Origin: Legionella spiritensis
GTDB taxonomy: Bacteria; Pseudomonadota; Gammaproteobacteria; Legionellales; Legionellaceae
Direction of reading: 5' to 3'
Assembly: GCF_900186965.1 (NCBI RefSeq)
Contig: NZ_LT906457.1
Coordinates: 708,501-772,500 of the forward strand
DNA length: 64,000 bases
Part shown: one piece after another, positions 36,604 to 45,126 of the stretch
Position numbering within the stretch: the stretch's first letter is position 1
How the letters are laid out: every line of letters begins with the position of its first letter
Made by a program: the position numbers and the translations under genes
The notes under the pieces: generated by a model
Told to the model about the DNA's origin: nothing
Database searches by the model: none
Seen by the model: only the letters and a program-made list of their open reading frames with translations

Positions 36604-37725
36604 ATGTTATGCTCAAAAATAGTAAAATACATAAGTACGGGTGTTTTTCTTGTCTTGTTTGCACCATCTTTTGCTTCAAATAATAATCATGCAATGCCTG
36701 TGGTAATTATAAGCAGCGGTGATACTAGCCTTGCAAAATCAGCTGCTCATAATGCTTATAAGTTAATTACCCGAATAGATAAACCGATTATCGGGATACA
36801 AGAGGCAATATTTGAATGCTTGTCTAAAGGAGAGTTTCCTGCTGGTTTGCATGAAAGTAATTCTAAATTTCAAGCCAAAAAGTATAAGTTGGAAAAAATA
36901 CTTCAGAAATCTAAACTTAATATTGGATTGCTTTTTCTCACAGAGATCACAATTGACATCCTTAATGATGGTCATGGTAATCATCTGATGTTCCATTTAC
37001 CTACAATAAAATTTGATGATTTGTTTATGAGTCAGATCGATACTGTAGAAAATGCCAATGCAACTATCTCTGTATTAACCGATCTTATTACTAAGATTGA
37101 TGGGGTGTTACCTTCTGATACGTCCTATGAAGCACTGGTTAAATTTACCAACCCAGAGGCTACGCCACAAATTGACTCAAATGATTTTAGTCGCTTAACA
37201 ATGACCCATACAGAAGATAGTCAAACCATTCTTACATCACTTGTTGAATTAAAAGGCGATGTAATTGATTCTTTAAATACCATGCTTAATCTTGCAAAAA
37301 TTGCAGCCTCCGGCAAGCATAGTAATGAAGAGATGGATAAATTACACGATGCATTTGGTTATCAAGTTAGTTCATTTATGTTCAATACTCTTTTTAACCC
37401 GGACCATATTTCTATTGGAAAGATTAATGTATTCAATGATGTTACTCTAAATTTTCAAATGGCAGGAAAAGTTCATGAATATTTTTTTCCAAAAGTTGAC
37501 TTAGCCTCATTAAAATTAGATACAGATATTTCAAACTTAGATGACCTCATCACATACGTAGAGCATTTGTCTTTAGCACTAAACTGGATAGGCGATTGGA
37601 TCGTAACCGGAAACACGCCCTTACCAAGAGAGTCAGAAACGATTAATCATTCCAATGTGTTATCTTCAGGACGCTTAGATCCACAAACACTGGCTTTGAT
37701 ACGGAAGAATTTACCAAATCTGTAA
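36604..37725 (+). CDS. Exported hypothetical protein
   Basis: 373 aa. A hydrophobic N-terminus (about 8-24, ending SFASNNN) looks like a signal peptide. The rest is mostly helical and polar, with no cysteine-rich, catalytic or repeat motif that I recognise. Base composition is visibly more AT-rich than in the flanking purA, which suggests acquired DNA. A hairpin (37731-37749) follows directly. It lies between the two copies of the ankyrin gene 3' end. Confidence 0.65.
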   Translation: MLCSKIVKYISTGVFLVLFAPSFASNNNHAMPVVIISSGDTSLAKSAAHNAYKLITRIDKPIIGIQEAIFECLSKGEFPAGLHESNSKFQAKKYKLEKILQKSKLNIGLLFLTEITIDILNDGHGNHLMFHLPTIKFDDLFMSQIDTVENANATISVLTDLITKIDGVLPSDTSYEALVKFTNPEATPQIDSNDFSRLTMTHTEDSQTILTSLVELKGDVIDSLNTMLNLAKIAASGKHSNEEMDKLHDAFGYQVSSFMFNTLFNPDHISIGKINVFNDVTLNFQMAGKVHEYFFPKVDLASLKLDTDISNLDDLITYVEHLSLALNWIGDWIVTGNTPLPRESETINHSNVLSSGRLDPQTLALIRKNLPNL

Positions 37726-37728
37726 AGC

Positions 37729-38196
37729 ATGCCTCGGCTTTGCCGAGGCGCTTTAAAATGGGGCCATCAGCAATTTTATCACGATGGAATTTTAATTTAG
37801 CCATATCATTATTCAGAAATGCAAGAGTCGCATAAACATAATCATTCCAGAGGATTGGCGCGTTTTCTGGTTCATTCGGATTTATGCAATGAATAAACCG
37901 GCTTTTTGCCATTTCATACCGATTATCAAAAGTATACATTTGTCCTGCATGCCAGGTTACGCCAATCATTTGCCAATTTGAAAGGATATTTCTATTTTTA
38001 TCGAGATATTTATCAATCAAAGCTCCCATTTCAAAATAACAACCTGACTGAGCCCATTTTCGCATTGATCGAAACGGTCATAGTCCATAGATAAGAGTTT
38101 TTCTTCTTCCATAGCTGTGATATTACAATATGCAGGAAAAGCCGATGACAAGGAATTAAATAATAATAGAGCAAATAAAATTATTCTTGTATTCAT
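37729..38196 (-). pseudogene. Frameshifted exported hypothetical gene
   Basis: From the ATG at 38194-38196 a frame encodes MNTRIILFALLLFNSLSSAF (a clear signal peptide), then AYCNITAMEEEKLLSMDYD and RFDQ. That frame stops near 38030. The -1/+1 neighbouring frame opens with MRKWAQSGCYFEMGALIDKY at 38065 and continues for 140 codons to 37643. The two parts read as one exported helical protein broken by a single frameshift near 38060-38070. The true 3' end is uncertain because the frame runs through the hairpin into the convergent gene. Sequencing error is an alternative. No family recognised. Confidence 0.6.
37731..37749. terminator. Hairpin between convergent accessory genes
   Basis: GCCTCGGC TTT GCCGAGGC: a perfect 8-bp GC-rich stem with a 3-base loop, 5 bases past the stop of the exported hypothetical gene. 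It is followed by GCTTTAAAA, so the U-run is short. It also lies in the 3' part of the frameshifted gene on the other strand. Confidence 0.7.
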
Positions 38197-38241
38197 GATT
38201 TCTTATGAGTATTGGGATAATCATCCCAAATAAAAAAGCCC

Positions 38242-39774
38242 TCATTTTTTTGCAACGCCGTGACTTATGGCTTGCACTTCAGGGATATCTTTGATGGGAC
38301 GCTCTGACAATATTTCAGAAAGGGTAACCAGGCTGTAAAATTCATCATTTTTATACTCTTTTAAATCAATATTTTTTTCCTGGGCAATAGCTTTTACAAC
38401 ACCCAGAAATTGTAAAAGACTGGTATCATTATCAAGTCGCTTGAATGCAAGAGCCACAATGTCCGCGTAATGGTTCCCCTTGGGAAAGTGAAAAAAACGG
38501 GCAGCCTGACTGGTCTGTTGAGGTAAAATAATTTCCTTACTGTACATCCTGAACGCTTTGATGAGATTTTCTTCGGTAAGTTCGCCCGCCAGCTTGCCTC
38601 GAGCTTTTATCAGGTGTGCTATTTGGGAATGGCCTGTCTTTTTGGCAATATCAAGCGGAGTTTTGCCATCTGTGCGTGCCTGGTGGACATCCACCCCTAA
38701 ACCAATAAGCAGCTTGACAATAGCAAGATGGCCATGCTCGCAGGCGGTGTAAAACGGCGTTGTTCCCGTACGATGGATTGCCTTATGGATATCCGCCCCG
38801 TTTTCAATAAGTAACTTAACGATATCAAAATGACCTTGCTCGCAGGCGATGTAAAACGGTGTTAAGCCATCATTGTTACCTATATGAAGGTTGGGATCTG
38901 CCCCTTGAATAATAAGTAGCCTGGCGATATCAAGATGGCCTTGTTGGCAAGCGGCATAAAATGGCGTTACTCCCGTACGATAGATTGCCTTATCGATACT
39001 TGCCCCGTTATTAATAAGCAGCCTGACAATATCAATATGACCATGCTGGCAGGCCATATAAATCGCGGTTGAGCCATTAATTTCGTTTTCATTATTGACA
39101 CCCGCCCCATGGTTAATGAGCCATTCGGCAGTATCAAAATGACCTTGTTGACAGGCTGTTTTAAGGAATGATCCATGATAAGACAATTTTCTGTGGCTAG
39201 AATGGTATAATTCTAACTCATTGACCTGATTGAATACGCACGCCCAAAAGTAGTTCTCATTTTTATACTTATTCCTGGTTTTCTCGAAAAACAGGGCAAG
39301 TATTTCCTGCCTGCCAAGAAACCCTGCCAAGGAAGTCGGGGATAATTCGGGGAGAAAAAAATCATCTGTGCGAATGTGGTCAACAAAGTTAATCAAATTG
39401 TTGTTCTCATGCCGGACGTCGTTTAAAAGCGCTTTCACTTTCTCGACATCATTTCGAAAAATCGCGCTAAAAAGTTGTTTCAGGGGAGCATTTTTAATGG
39501 AGTCGAGCAACGTCTTCCCGACCTCCTGAATGATTTTTTTCCAGAATTTTTTTTCTTCGTTCGCGTCTTCAGGAGCTACCGAATTAACTCGAATGTATGG
39601 GAATAGATTATAAAAATAATGCTTCCAAAACGTTTTATCCAGCACTTGCGGATATTTTTTTTCTAAAAGTGAGACTTCATGAACGGGTTTTTTTAAAATA
39701 CCGGCATCAATAAAGATTTTAATTTGCAGTTCCTTTGGCAGCTTAGAAAAAAATTCAAATTTCTCAACAGACAT
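38242..39774 (-). CDS. F-box-like plus ankyrin-repeat protein, candidate Dot/Icm effector
   Basis: 510 aa from the ATG at 39772-39774 (MSVEKFEFFSKLP); the frame is open 15 codons further. Residues 5-55 (FFSKLPKELQIKIFIDAG, later VSLLEKKYPQVLD and FWKHYFYNLFP) look like an F-box. Six ankyrin repeats follow at about residues 195-400, with the repeating core TPFY.AC..GH.DI..LLI..GAD. Legionella AnkB combines an F-box and ankyrin repeats to recruit the host ubiquitin ligase; this protein has the same layout with more repeats. A helical C-terminal part without known domain follows. Effector status is inference. Confidence 0.78.
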   Translation of the reverse strand: MSVEKFEFFSKLPKELQIKIFIDAGILKKPVHEVSLLEKKYPQVLDKTFWKHYFYNLFPYIRVNSVAPEDANEEKKFWKKIIQEVGKTLLDSIKNAPLKQLFSAIFRNDVEKVKALLNDVRHENNNLINFVDHIRTDDFFLPELSPTSLAGFLGRQEILALFFEKTRNKYKNENYFWACVFNQVNELELYHSSHRKLSYHGSFLKTACQQGHFDTAEWLINHGAGVNNENEINGSTAIYMACQHGHIDIVRLLINNGASIDKAIYRTGVTPFYAACQQGHLDIARLLIIQGADPNLHIGNNDGLTPFYIACEQGHFDIVKLLIENGADIHKAIHRTGTTPFYTACEHGHLAIVKLLIGLGVDVHQARTDGKTPLDIAKKTGHSQIAHLIKARGKLAGELTEENLIKAFRMYSKEIILPQQTSQAARFFHFPKGNHYADIVALAFKRLDNDTSLLQFLGVVKAIAQEKNIDLKEYKNDEFYSLVTLSEILSERPIKDIPEVQAISHGVAKK

Positions 39775-40087
39775 AATAGATATCTCGTACAAATAGTCAG
39801 GATTGAACAATGCTAGCAAACCAGCATTAAGATATGGTTAAAAAAAATACGAATTTCTGGATATATCTAGGTATTTCAGAAAGTTCTAGTGCCTCGTCAA
39901 GATTGAATTTACGGGTTGGCACCTGAATTTCGTTCAGATTTGTACGTTTTTTTAATCAAAAAACGCGCAAAGATGAATGGTCAACACCTGTTATGATGAG
40001 AGCTTATTTAGGATATTTTTTGCAGGTTTGTGCACTTGTCCAGAAGTCCGGCTTTAACATATAGTTCGCTTGCTGCATCATCCGTAA
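39775..40087. other. AT-rich intergenic region
   Basis: No gene or convincing repeat was found here. TTTTTTTAATCAAAAAA near 39950 is a small AT palindrome. The ankyrin gene promoter should lie here; GAGATATCTATT before its ATG is a weak ribosome site. Confidence 0.35.
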
Positions 40088-40654
40088 CTATTTGTTCCAT
40101 CCGGACTTCATATCCACTCTGTTTCCGCTATATTCTACAGCACCAAATTTAGCATTTGATACGGAATAGTCACGGTGCGAAAGTGCTTGTATTTCAGGGG
40201 ATTGTATTGCTTTTTTCAGTGCCGCAATCTCTTCTGGTTTGGGGGCTGGAAAAGTCCCTTTTTGGAGAGTAACGTGTATCGGATTGGCTTTGTCTTTTGT
40301 AACAAAGCCATGGCTGTTTAATTTTGATTGCATGGTTTCAATAATTTTTTTCATCTCGGGAGAATCAATCTCTAATGTCACATAACCATTAGCCGTTACA
40401 TTTATTTTACCGGTTTTAAAGGACTTGATATCTCTCATCTTCTGGGCCGCTTCATTGATAATGCTTTTGTAAATAGCCTCTTGCTGAGGACTCATATTAG
40501 CCTGGTTTCCTGCCAGTTTTTCAACAAATGTCGTACTGATATGTAAATAATCAGGGCTAACGGGGTTAGGTAAGCTGTCTTTAACAACAGAAAAGGCTTG
40601 GCCTAATGCTGTACTGGAGTCTAGTTTGATTGCAGTAGCTGGAGCTCTTGCCAT
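40088..40654 (-). CDS. Possible 2H phosphoesterase-like protein
   Basis: 188 aa, no signal peptide. Two H-x-S/T motifs stand about 90 residues apart: LHISTTF (His about 42) and IHVTLQKG (His about 141), each at the end of a predicted beta strand. This is the hallmark of the 2H fold shared by RNA ligase/2',3'-cyclic phosphodiesterase proteins. The rest of the sequence (long helical linker with MSPQQEAIYKSIINEAAQKM) is not a standard ThpR/LigT. The call is motif-based only. Confidence 0.5.
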   Translation of the reverse strand: MARAPATAIKLDSSTALGQAFSVVKDSLPNPVSPDYLHISTTFVEKLAGNQANMSPQQEAIYKSIINEAAQKMRDIKSFKTGKINVTANGYVTLEIDSPEMKKIIETMQSKLNSHGFVTKDKANPIHVTLQKGTFPAPKPEEIAALKKAIQSPEIQALSHRDYSVSNAKFGAVEYSGNRVDMKSGWNK

Positions 40655-40758
40655 AATTTATAGTCTTCAACGTTATAGAATAAATGACTTGTCGTCATGT
40701 CAGTATAGCAAAATACAGGGTACCTTATGGAGGATAGGAAATCGGAACTGACCGCGCT

Positions 40759-42237
40759 TTATCGGGAATTTTTGTACTGATTTTCAAACGATGCAAGTTT
40801 GATTTCCAGTTGTCGTTGCAGCCGTGCCTTGTCATTGCTAGCCGCAAAACGCTGGCAACGTTTACTGTTTAAATCCTTGCAGGCGTCTGTTAAAACGGCT
40901 TGTCCGGCATCGGCCCAGATGCTTTTACCCGGGAGAAAACTGAAGGTCAGGGCATTACGGTTTATCTGTTTCAATGCCGGGTAATCCACATCATGTTCCG
41001 TTACCGCAGTGACGTATTGTGTGGTCAGATCGGTACGCAACACACCTTCATCATCGGTGGAGAGAACAACCGGTACATTATGGTTTAAATAATAACGAAG
41101 CGGATGATTTTTGCCTGTAATATTCAGGATGTGCTTGTTGCTGATTAAATTGATTTCAACGGCGATGTGTTTGTCTTTCATCAGGCGCAGCAATTTTTCG
41201 GCATCCTCTTCATGCGCGATATCCACTCCGTGGCCGATGCGTTGTGCATGCCCCGTCATAACGGCGTCTCTGATATGGAAACGAAGATCATCGGGCAACA
41301 CCGCTTGCGGCGCCAGCTCTCCGGCGTGCAGGGCAATGGCGACGTCCGGGTAGGATTGATGTAAAAATGCAAATATTTTCATTTGCTGATGATAATCCCG
41401 TAACGAGATGATGCCGTCTTCCGGCTGTACGAGATTAACGCCCACCAAATCCCTGGATTTTGCTGCTGTCTCGAAGGCGGTTAACGCCTGGGCAAAGACT
41501 TTCTCTAAAGGTTGCTCCCTTAGTACGTAGAATTGAAATGTCACGGTCAGTTGACAGGCGGCTTTCTGTGGCGATTTTTTACAGCCAAGAAATTGATGTA
41601 CGTTTTCAAGGGTATGATCAACTTTGTTCGCTGTGTCATTAATATTCTTCCTGAAGGCGGGATCGGCCAAAAGTTGTTTTTGGGCTTGCGCCAAATGGTT
41701 CATGGTAAATTCTGGCACTTGAAAGTTCATGGAGTTGGCGTTATCAGGCAATATCATAATTTCCATATATTGTTCCTGTTGATTGGCCGCTCGTTGCATC
41801 ACTTCAGCCAGTAGTTCCACGTCCTGATTGACTACAATAGGCAAGAATTTTTCAAAGGAAGCAAAAAAATGATCGTGCCCGGACTCCAGCCCCGGCATGA
41901 AATCTTTCATAGACCACGCTTTGATAGTTTGGGCATACAGATCGGGATATTGCTCCAGTTTTTTAGCCGGTATGCCGTCACAATGCTCGGTGATTGGTGT
42001 CATGGACCAATTGTTCGTATTGAGGCAGTACTGGTGTTGGGCGGCTATTTGTAACATGGATTCCGGATAGGCGCTTCCAGCGAGGTGAAAATGGAGCTCG
42101 CCGCCTTTAGGCATGTTTTTTAGAAATGTGTAGAGTTCGTTCGGATCCTGTTTGATCCGATTGAAATATTGATTGACATCGGCAATACACAAGGATTGCT
42201 GCAAGAGTAGTACCAGAAGCAGAACATTACGAATCAT
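40759..42237 (-). CDS. Exported adenosine deaminase-like protein
   Basis: 492 aa from the ATG at 42235-42237 (MIRNVLLLVLLLQQSLCIAD), which puts a signal peptide at the very start; the frame runs 13 codons further. The adenosine/AMP deaminase zinc-site motifs are complete: LHFHLAGS, ALHAGELAP (His-Ala-Gly-Glu), RIGHGVD and LSTDDEGV. At about 500 residues with an export signal and an N-terminal extension it resembles the secreted ADGF/CECR1-type deaminases more than cytoplasmic Add. It may salvage purines or act on extracellular adenosine. Confidence 0.85.
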   Translation of the reverse strand: MIRNVLLLVLLLQQSLCIADVNQYFNRIKQDPNELYTFLKNMPKGGELHFHLAGSAYPESMLQIAAQHQYCLNTNNWSMTPITEHCDGIPAKKLEQYPDLYAQTIKAWSMKDFMPGLESGHDHFFASFEKFLPIVVNQDVELLAEVMQRAANQQEQYMEIMILPDNANSMNFQVPEFTMNHLAQAQKQLLADPAFRKNINDTANKVDHTLENVHQFLGCKKSPQKAACQLTVTFQFYVLREQPLEKVFAQALTAFETAAKSRDLVGVNLVQPEDGIISLRDYHQQMKIFAFLHQSYPDVAIALHAGELAPQAVLPDDLRFHIRDAVMTGHAQRIGHGVDIAHEEDAEKLLRLMKDKHIAVEINLISNKHILNITGKNHPLRYYLNHNVPVVLSTDDEGVLRTDLTTQYVTAVTEHDVDYPALKQINRNALTFSFLPGKSIWADAGQAVLTDACKDLNSKRCQRFAASNDKARLQRQLEIKLASFENQYKNSR

Positions 42238-42393
42238 ATGCTTAAATTGATGCCATATAGTTTTTTGAATGTGCAATTATCGCATAAAGAGTATCAGGAT
42301 TCCAGAAAATGTCGGGGATCACCATTTTTAACCTTATTTTGAGGGGTCATTGCTCCTCTTCGCCAACGTACCGCGACTTGTTCGCAGTATCCG

Positions 42394-42572
42394 GTTTCCT
42401 GTAGCCCGTCATGAAGGTGAAGCCGAAAAGCGGGGTAACGTTCCTGCGTACACGCCTGTTCTTGTGGTGCCGTATTGGAACATGAAACCCGCAATAAGGC
42501 TGCTGGCCTCCTTGCGGGTTATTGTTATTTGCAAAAAAATGATGCAAATAAAATTTTGTGCCCAGAACCTAA
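42394..42572. mobile_element. MITE-like element, family D, copy D5 (one end missing)
   Basis: About 179 bp. It runs from CTGTAGCCCGTCATGAAGG through ATGAAACCCGCAATAAGG to the right edge, where the minus strand reads TAGGTTCTGGGCACAAAATT. The TAG is the ctpA stop. The left terminal repeat is absent. Its core (ACGCCTGTTCT, ATTGGAACATGAAACCCG) is closer to D3 than to D1/D2, so D3 and D5 form a sub-family. Confidence 0.7.
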
Positions 42573-43894
42573 CGTTTCGCTATGGCCAGTCCCTTCAGGA
42601 TGGTCAGGGCGGTATATAACTGATAGTCCTCGTGCAGCAAGGTATTGTCGTTTTTGGAAGATATTTCTTCACTTTGTTTTGCAGCGTCCTCGCCCTCGCT
42701 TTTATTAAGTAAATGGCCGTTCAGTTCCGCTTCGCTAAAATCAAAACCGGCTTTGGCTTTGGCGTTTTTAGGTATTTCCATTTCCTCAACGACGATATCC
42801 GGTATAATTCCTTTTGCCTGTATGGAAATACCGGCCGGCGTGTAATAAAGCGCGGTGGTCAATTTTATACCTCGTTTTTCATCCAGTGGTAATACGGTCT
42901 GGACGGAACCTTTACCAAAACTCCTCGTACCGATGATAATCGCACGCTTATTGTCTTTCAGGGCACCGGCTACAATTTCCGAGGCAGAGGCCGAGCCATT
43001 ATTGATTAAGACAACAAGGGGAGCGTTATGCAGAATATCCCCCGGGTTGGCCAGCGCGGTGAATTTGGAACCGGGCAGCCGGCCCTGGGTGTAAACAATC
43101 ATTTCCTCGTTGCCTTTCTTGTCATTGTTGATAAAGGAATCCGCAACCTGAATGGCCGAGTCAAGCAATCCCCCGGGATTGTTGCGTAAATCCAGAATGA
43201 GTCCGTTTAATTTTCCACCGGCCTGTTGTTTGAGTTGTTCTATGGCCTTGCGCATGTCTTTGGCGGTCATGGCCTGAAACTGAGTTAAACGGACATACCC
43301 GTAGTTATTATCCAGCAGTTTGCTTTTCACACTTTTGATGACGATCTTTTCCCTGATCAGGGAAAACTCCAAAGGTTTATTGACGCCTTTGCGTAAAATG
43401 GTCAAATTGATGGTCGTACCTTCCTTGCCGCGCATTAAATGAACGGCGTTTTGCAAACTTAATCCCTGTACGGATTTAGGACCCAGTTTGATGATGTAAT
43501 CACCGGCTTTGATGCCTGCTTTAAAAGCAGGGGTATCTACAAGCGGAGTCACGACTTTAACGACGCCTTCTTCCATGGTGACTTCAATACCCAAACCGCC
43601 GAATTCACCGCTGGTAGAGGTTTGTAATTCCTTGAAAGCATTTTCGTCAAGATAAGTGGAGTGAGGATCAAGACCGCTTAGCATGCCGCGTATCGCATTA
43701 TCAAACAGTTCCTTGTCTTCAATGGGCTTGACGTAATACTTCTTGATTTCACTGATTGCATTGGAAAAACGCTGAACATCTTCCATCGGAATCCGACTGG
43801 TTGTTTCTTCCGCGGCAACAACCTGGGGAGGTATCATGTAAGCTGTTGTGAACAAAACGATTAATACGCTGGAAAATAACTGTTTTCTGAACAT
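42569..43894 (-). CDS. ctpA: C-terminal processing protease (S41)
   Basis: 441 aa from the ATG at 43892-43894, which follows AGGAGAACAAAAA; the frame is open 18 codons further. A signal peptide or anchor covers about 1-28. The PDZ domain (FGGLGIEVTMEEGVVKVVTP) is followed by the S41 catalytic domain with NNGSASASEIVAGALKD (nucleophile Ser) and TRSFGKGSVQT (general-base Lys). It trims C-termini of periplasmic proteins. With envC and gpmI upstream on the same strand this is the usual gpmI-envC-ctpA run. Stop TAG is the edge of element D5. Confidence 0.93.
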   Translation of the reverse strand: MFRKQLFSSVLIVLFTTAYMIPPQVVAAEETTSRIPMEDVQRFSNAISEIKKYYVKPIEDKELFDNAIRGMLSGLDPHSTYLDENAFKELQTSTSGEFGGLGIEVTMEEGVVKVVTPLVDTPAFKAGIKAGDYIIKLGPKSVQGLSLQNAVHLMRGKEGTTINLTILRKGVNKPLEFSLIREKIVIKSVKSKLLDNNYGYVRLTQFQAMTAKDMRKAIEQLKQQAGGKLNGLILDLRNNPGGLLDSAIQVADSFINNDKKGNEEMIVYTQGRLPGSKFTALANPGDILHNAPLVVLINNGSASASEIVAGALKDNKRAIIIGTRSFGKGSVQTVLPLDEKRGIKLTTALYYTPAGISIQAKGIIPDIVVEEMEIPKNAKAKAGFDFSEAELNGHLLNKSEGEDAAKQSEEISSKNDNTLLHEDYQLYTALTILKGLAIAKR

Positions 43895-43989
43895 TTTTTG
43901 TTCTCCTAAGAATAGTTTTGGCACCCATTCACCGCCCACTTCGTCCACTCTTTAATCAAATAACAAGCAATTTAAATGCCAGTGAGCAA

Positions 43990-45126
43990 TCAAGAGAGCC
44001 AATCAAGTGGAGAAACAGCTTTACCGTGTTGCCTTACCTCAAAGTATAGTCCGTTTTGTTTGATTCCACCGCTATGTCCGACGGATGCGATAGTTTCTCC
44101 CTGGATGACAGGATTCCCCTTGTTTTTAAACAGGGATTGGTTATGGGCATAGAGTGTCATAAAGCCCTGACCATGATCAATAATCAGTAATAATCCGTAT
44201 CCCTTGAGCCAATCACTGAAAACCACCTTGCCGGGGTAGACGGCGTGTACGGGGGTGCCTTCGCCGGCAAAAAATGTCACACCCTGGTGCATACGCTGTA
44301 CGGCGTTACGTGCCACTTGCACCGGAGGAGGCAATTTATGTCGCATTTGTGACATGGGCTTTTTGGGGCGGGCAATGCTTTGAGCGGCCAGAGTCTTTAA
44401 CAGCGTTGCCAGATTTTCCTTGTTTTTTTCATATTCGGCGAGCTTGTTTTGCTTGCTCTGAATGTCCTGATTCAAGGTTCGGATCACAGCGGTATGATAC
44501 TGTTTATCCTGTTCCAGTTTTTGCTGGTGATCATGAAGCTGGTCTTGCAATATCTGTTGTGCCGCGAATTCCTTTTGCAGGGTTTCCTGGGTTTGAGTCC
44601 GATTTTTTCTGGTGTTTTCAATGTCATCGATGATGGTTTGCCGCGATCGAATCAAATATTGATAGAAGGTTAACAGGCGACTGATGGTATAAGGATTGTC
44701 CTGGTTAAGAACCCATTTCAGGGGTTGGTATTCCCCCATTTTATAGCGCGTTCGCAAATGCTGTGCCAGTAACGCCTGTTGGGCCGTTAATTGTTGATGC
44801 AGTTTTTTGACCTGATGTTCAAGGGCGGCAATTTTCTGCTGTTTTGCAGCCATGTCTGTTTGCATGGCTCGCAGACGCCGTACACTTTCACCAATTTCCT
44901 TTTCCGTACCGGCCAGCTCCTGGTTCAGAGCCCCTCTTTTATCATGTGCCGAGGCCAGCATTTGTTTTAGCTGGTCGATTTTACGATCCAGTTTTTTCAA
45001 CTCGCTCCGAGTCTTTGTGACACGGTTGTTTTCGGCATGGCCGGGCAGAGCAACTAGCCAGGAAGCAGTGAGTGACATTGCAAGGATTTTTGCCGCCAAT
45101 GAGGCCGGATTAAAGAGCTTCAGCAT
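43990..45126 (-). CDS. envC: EnvC-like murein hydrolase activator
   Basis: 378 aa. A signal peptide (about 1-31, ends GHAEN) precedes a long coiled coil (about 35-245) and a C-terminal LytM/M23 domain. In the LytM domain the first zinc site reads HQGVTF where active enzymes have HxGxD, so one metal ligand is missing. This agrees with EnvC acting as a non-enzymatic activator of division amidases. The start overlaps the end of gpmI by 17 bases. Confidence 0.9.
   Translation of the reverse strand: MLKLFNPASLAAKILAMSLTASWLVALPGHAENNRVTKTRSELKKLDRKIDQLKQMLASAHDKRGALNQELAGTEKEIGESVRRLRAMQTDMAAKQQKIAALEHQVKKLHQQLTAQQALLAQHLRTRYKMGEYQPLKWVLNQDNPYTISRLLTFYQYLIRSRQTIIDDIENTRKNRTQTQETLQKEFAAQQILQDQLHDHQQKLEQDKQYHTAVIRTLNQDIQSKQNKLAEYEKNKENLATLLKTLAAQSIARPKKPMSQMRHKLPPPVQVARNAVQRMHQGVTFFAGEGTPVHAVYPGKVVFSDWLKGYGLLLIIDHGQGFMTLYAHNQSLFKNKGNPVIQGETIASVGHSGGIKQNGLYFEVRQHGKAVSPLDWLS

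Noticed and set aside
39880-39945. CTAG-type element beginning CTAGTGCCTCGTC
   Set aside because: No inverted partner end was found within 250 bases and there is no second copy in the window.
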